From contig JAFPUH010000007.1 in the NCBI GenBank assembly GCA_017395505.1, positions 1 to 43,554 on the forward strand: 43,554 bases of DNA, given 5' to 3'. The position numbers and the translations under genes are program-made. Position 1 is the stretch's first letter; every line of letters begins with the position of its first letter. Positions 43,280-43,554 of this stretch are shown here, piece after piece. This DNA comes from Kiritimatiellia bacterium (lineage in GTDB: Bacteria; Verrucomicrobiota; Kiritimatiellia; RFP12; UBA1067). The notes beneath the pieces were generated by a model. The model did not search any database. It saw only the letters and a list, made by a program, of their open reading frames with translations, and had not been told where the DNA came from.

Positions 43280-43438
43280 ATGGCCGACGGTGACTACGAA
43301 CGCCGCGAGCGGAAGGCCGCGGAATTGAAGCGCATGACAAGAATCATGCAATCCGCGCGTCTTTCTGCGAAAAATAACTGTGCGAACGATACGAAATCTC
43401 CGCAGTTTTCTTCAGATACGAACGAAAGTTGGGAATAA
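43280..43438 (+). CDS. 52-residue hypothetical protein
   Basis: An open frame starting 4 bases after the permease stop, so it may be translated by reinitiation. It encodes a charged, hydrophilic peptide: a helix-like, Arg/Glu/Lys-rich N-terminal half (ADGDYERRERKAAELKRM) and a Ser/Asn/Asp-rich end. No signal peptide, membrane segment or known motif. No ribosome binding site is clear. It could be a small accessory protein, or simply an open frame at the 3' end of the pump operon. The coding case is weak. Confidence 0.35.
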   Translation: MADGDYERRERKAAELKRMTRIMQSARLSAKNNCANDTKSPQFSSDTNESWE

Positions 43439-43446
43439 ATGCAAAT

Positions 43447-43467
43447 CCCCCCTTGCGTGGAGGGGGG
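43447..43467. other. GC-rich inverted repeat around the -35 of the last promoter
   Basis: CCCCCC plus T (43447-43453) pairs with A plus GGGGGG (43461-43467), with a 7-base loop. The -35 lies in its loop and inner arm. No T-tract follows; it may end the pump operon or act on the promoter. Confidence 0.5.
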
Positions 43468-43482
43468 CGGAAATGGTATACT
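43453..43482 (+). promoter_or_regulatory. Strong promoter, probably of an rRNA operon
   Basis: TTGCGT (43453-43458), an 18-base spacer, and the extended -10 TGG-TATACT (43474-43482). Transcription should start near 43490 and run off the right edge. Downstream, TCTTTGAAAACC (43519-43530) resembles the boxA-adjacent TCTTTGAAAACT of many bacterial rRNA leaders. Confidence 0.6.
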
Positions 43483-43554
43483 ATGCCCTCGTTCGCCCCG
43501 GAAGGGTTCGGACGCGATCTTTGAAAACCGGGAGTTGGAGATTAAAGAGAATTA

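Noticed and set aside
43280..43438. The 52-codon ORF as a regulatory protein of the pump operon
   Set aside because: There is no motif or ribosome binding site to support a function; it is kept only as a weak hypothetical gene.
1..43554. CRISPR arrays, insertion sequences, prophage or integron structures, tRNA genes
   Set aside because: No regularly spaced direct repeats, transposase, integrase or cloverleaf-like gene was found on either strand. Gene content and base composition are even across the window, so there is no sign of a transferred island.

Overview
The window comes from a GC-rich Gram-negative bacterium. Lgt, Lnt, several lipobox proteins and a TolC/MacA/MacB set show a double membrane with a lipoprotein pathway. 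Pyruvate phosphate dikinase, an oxaloacetate decarboxylase-type biotin protein, an indolepyruvate oxidoreductase subunit and a flavin reductase-rubredoxin fusion suggest an anaerobic, PEP/pyruvate-centred metabolism. My best guess is the PVC superphylum, possibly Kiritimatiellota. This is inference only: no rRNA lies inside the window. All genes are on the + strand except two (22844-26116 and 26234-26581).

Layout. 2-697: end of a DUF3298-like protein. 763-1995: OFA-type MFS carrier. 2037-6618: tight operon of an Nfu domain, an orphan IorB subunit, a U32 protein and Lnt. 6736-10401: the front of a division/cell-wall cluster (mraZ, rsmH, ftsL-like, ftsI), which then stops. 10463-15836: PPDK and ValRS. 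15887-22832: OadA-type biotin protein, glycogen synthase, a McsA/McsB hybrid protein, ClpC and a small lipoprotein. 22844-26581 (minus): a secreted tricorn-like S41 protease and a small glycogen-binding (CBM48) protein. 26711-29470: FtsB-like protein, HExxH membrane protein, Lgt and HolA. 29530-35741: rubredoxin fusion, AroC-AroB fusion, two BASS transporters, an extended Ogt and an ATP-grasp enzyme. 35794-43438: mini-lipoprotein, MetX-MetW fusion, YitT, then TolC-MacA-MacB-FtsX with overlapping reading frames, and a 52-codon ORF. The last 100 bases carry a strong promoter and what looks like the leader of an rRNA operon running off the right edge.

The main points of interest are three unusual fusions. 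The first is a McsA zinc finger joined to the C-terminal lobe of the McsB arginine kinase, with the catalytic N-terminal part missing, directly before a ClpC in which one of two phosphoarginine pockets appears lost. The second is chorismate synthase joined to 3-dehydroquinate synthase. The third is MetX joined to MetW. The promoters also show a recurring design: a TTGC-type -35, an extended -10 (TGGTATAAT-like), and in several cases a start codon only 7-9 bases after the -10, which predicts leaderless mRNAs. A 10-bp-periodic GTG repeat at the mraZ promoter looks like a MraZ operator. No tRNA gene, CRISPR array, insertion sequence or prophage was seen, and no gene-free stretch reaches 300 bases.
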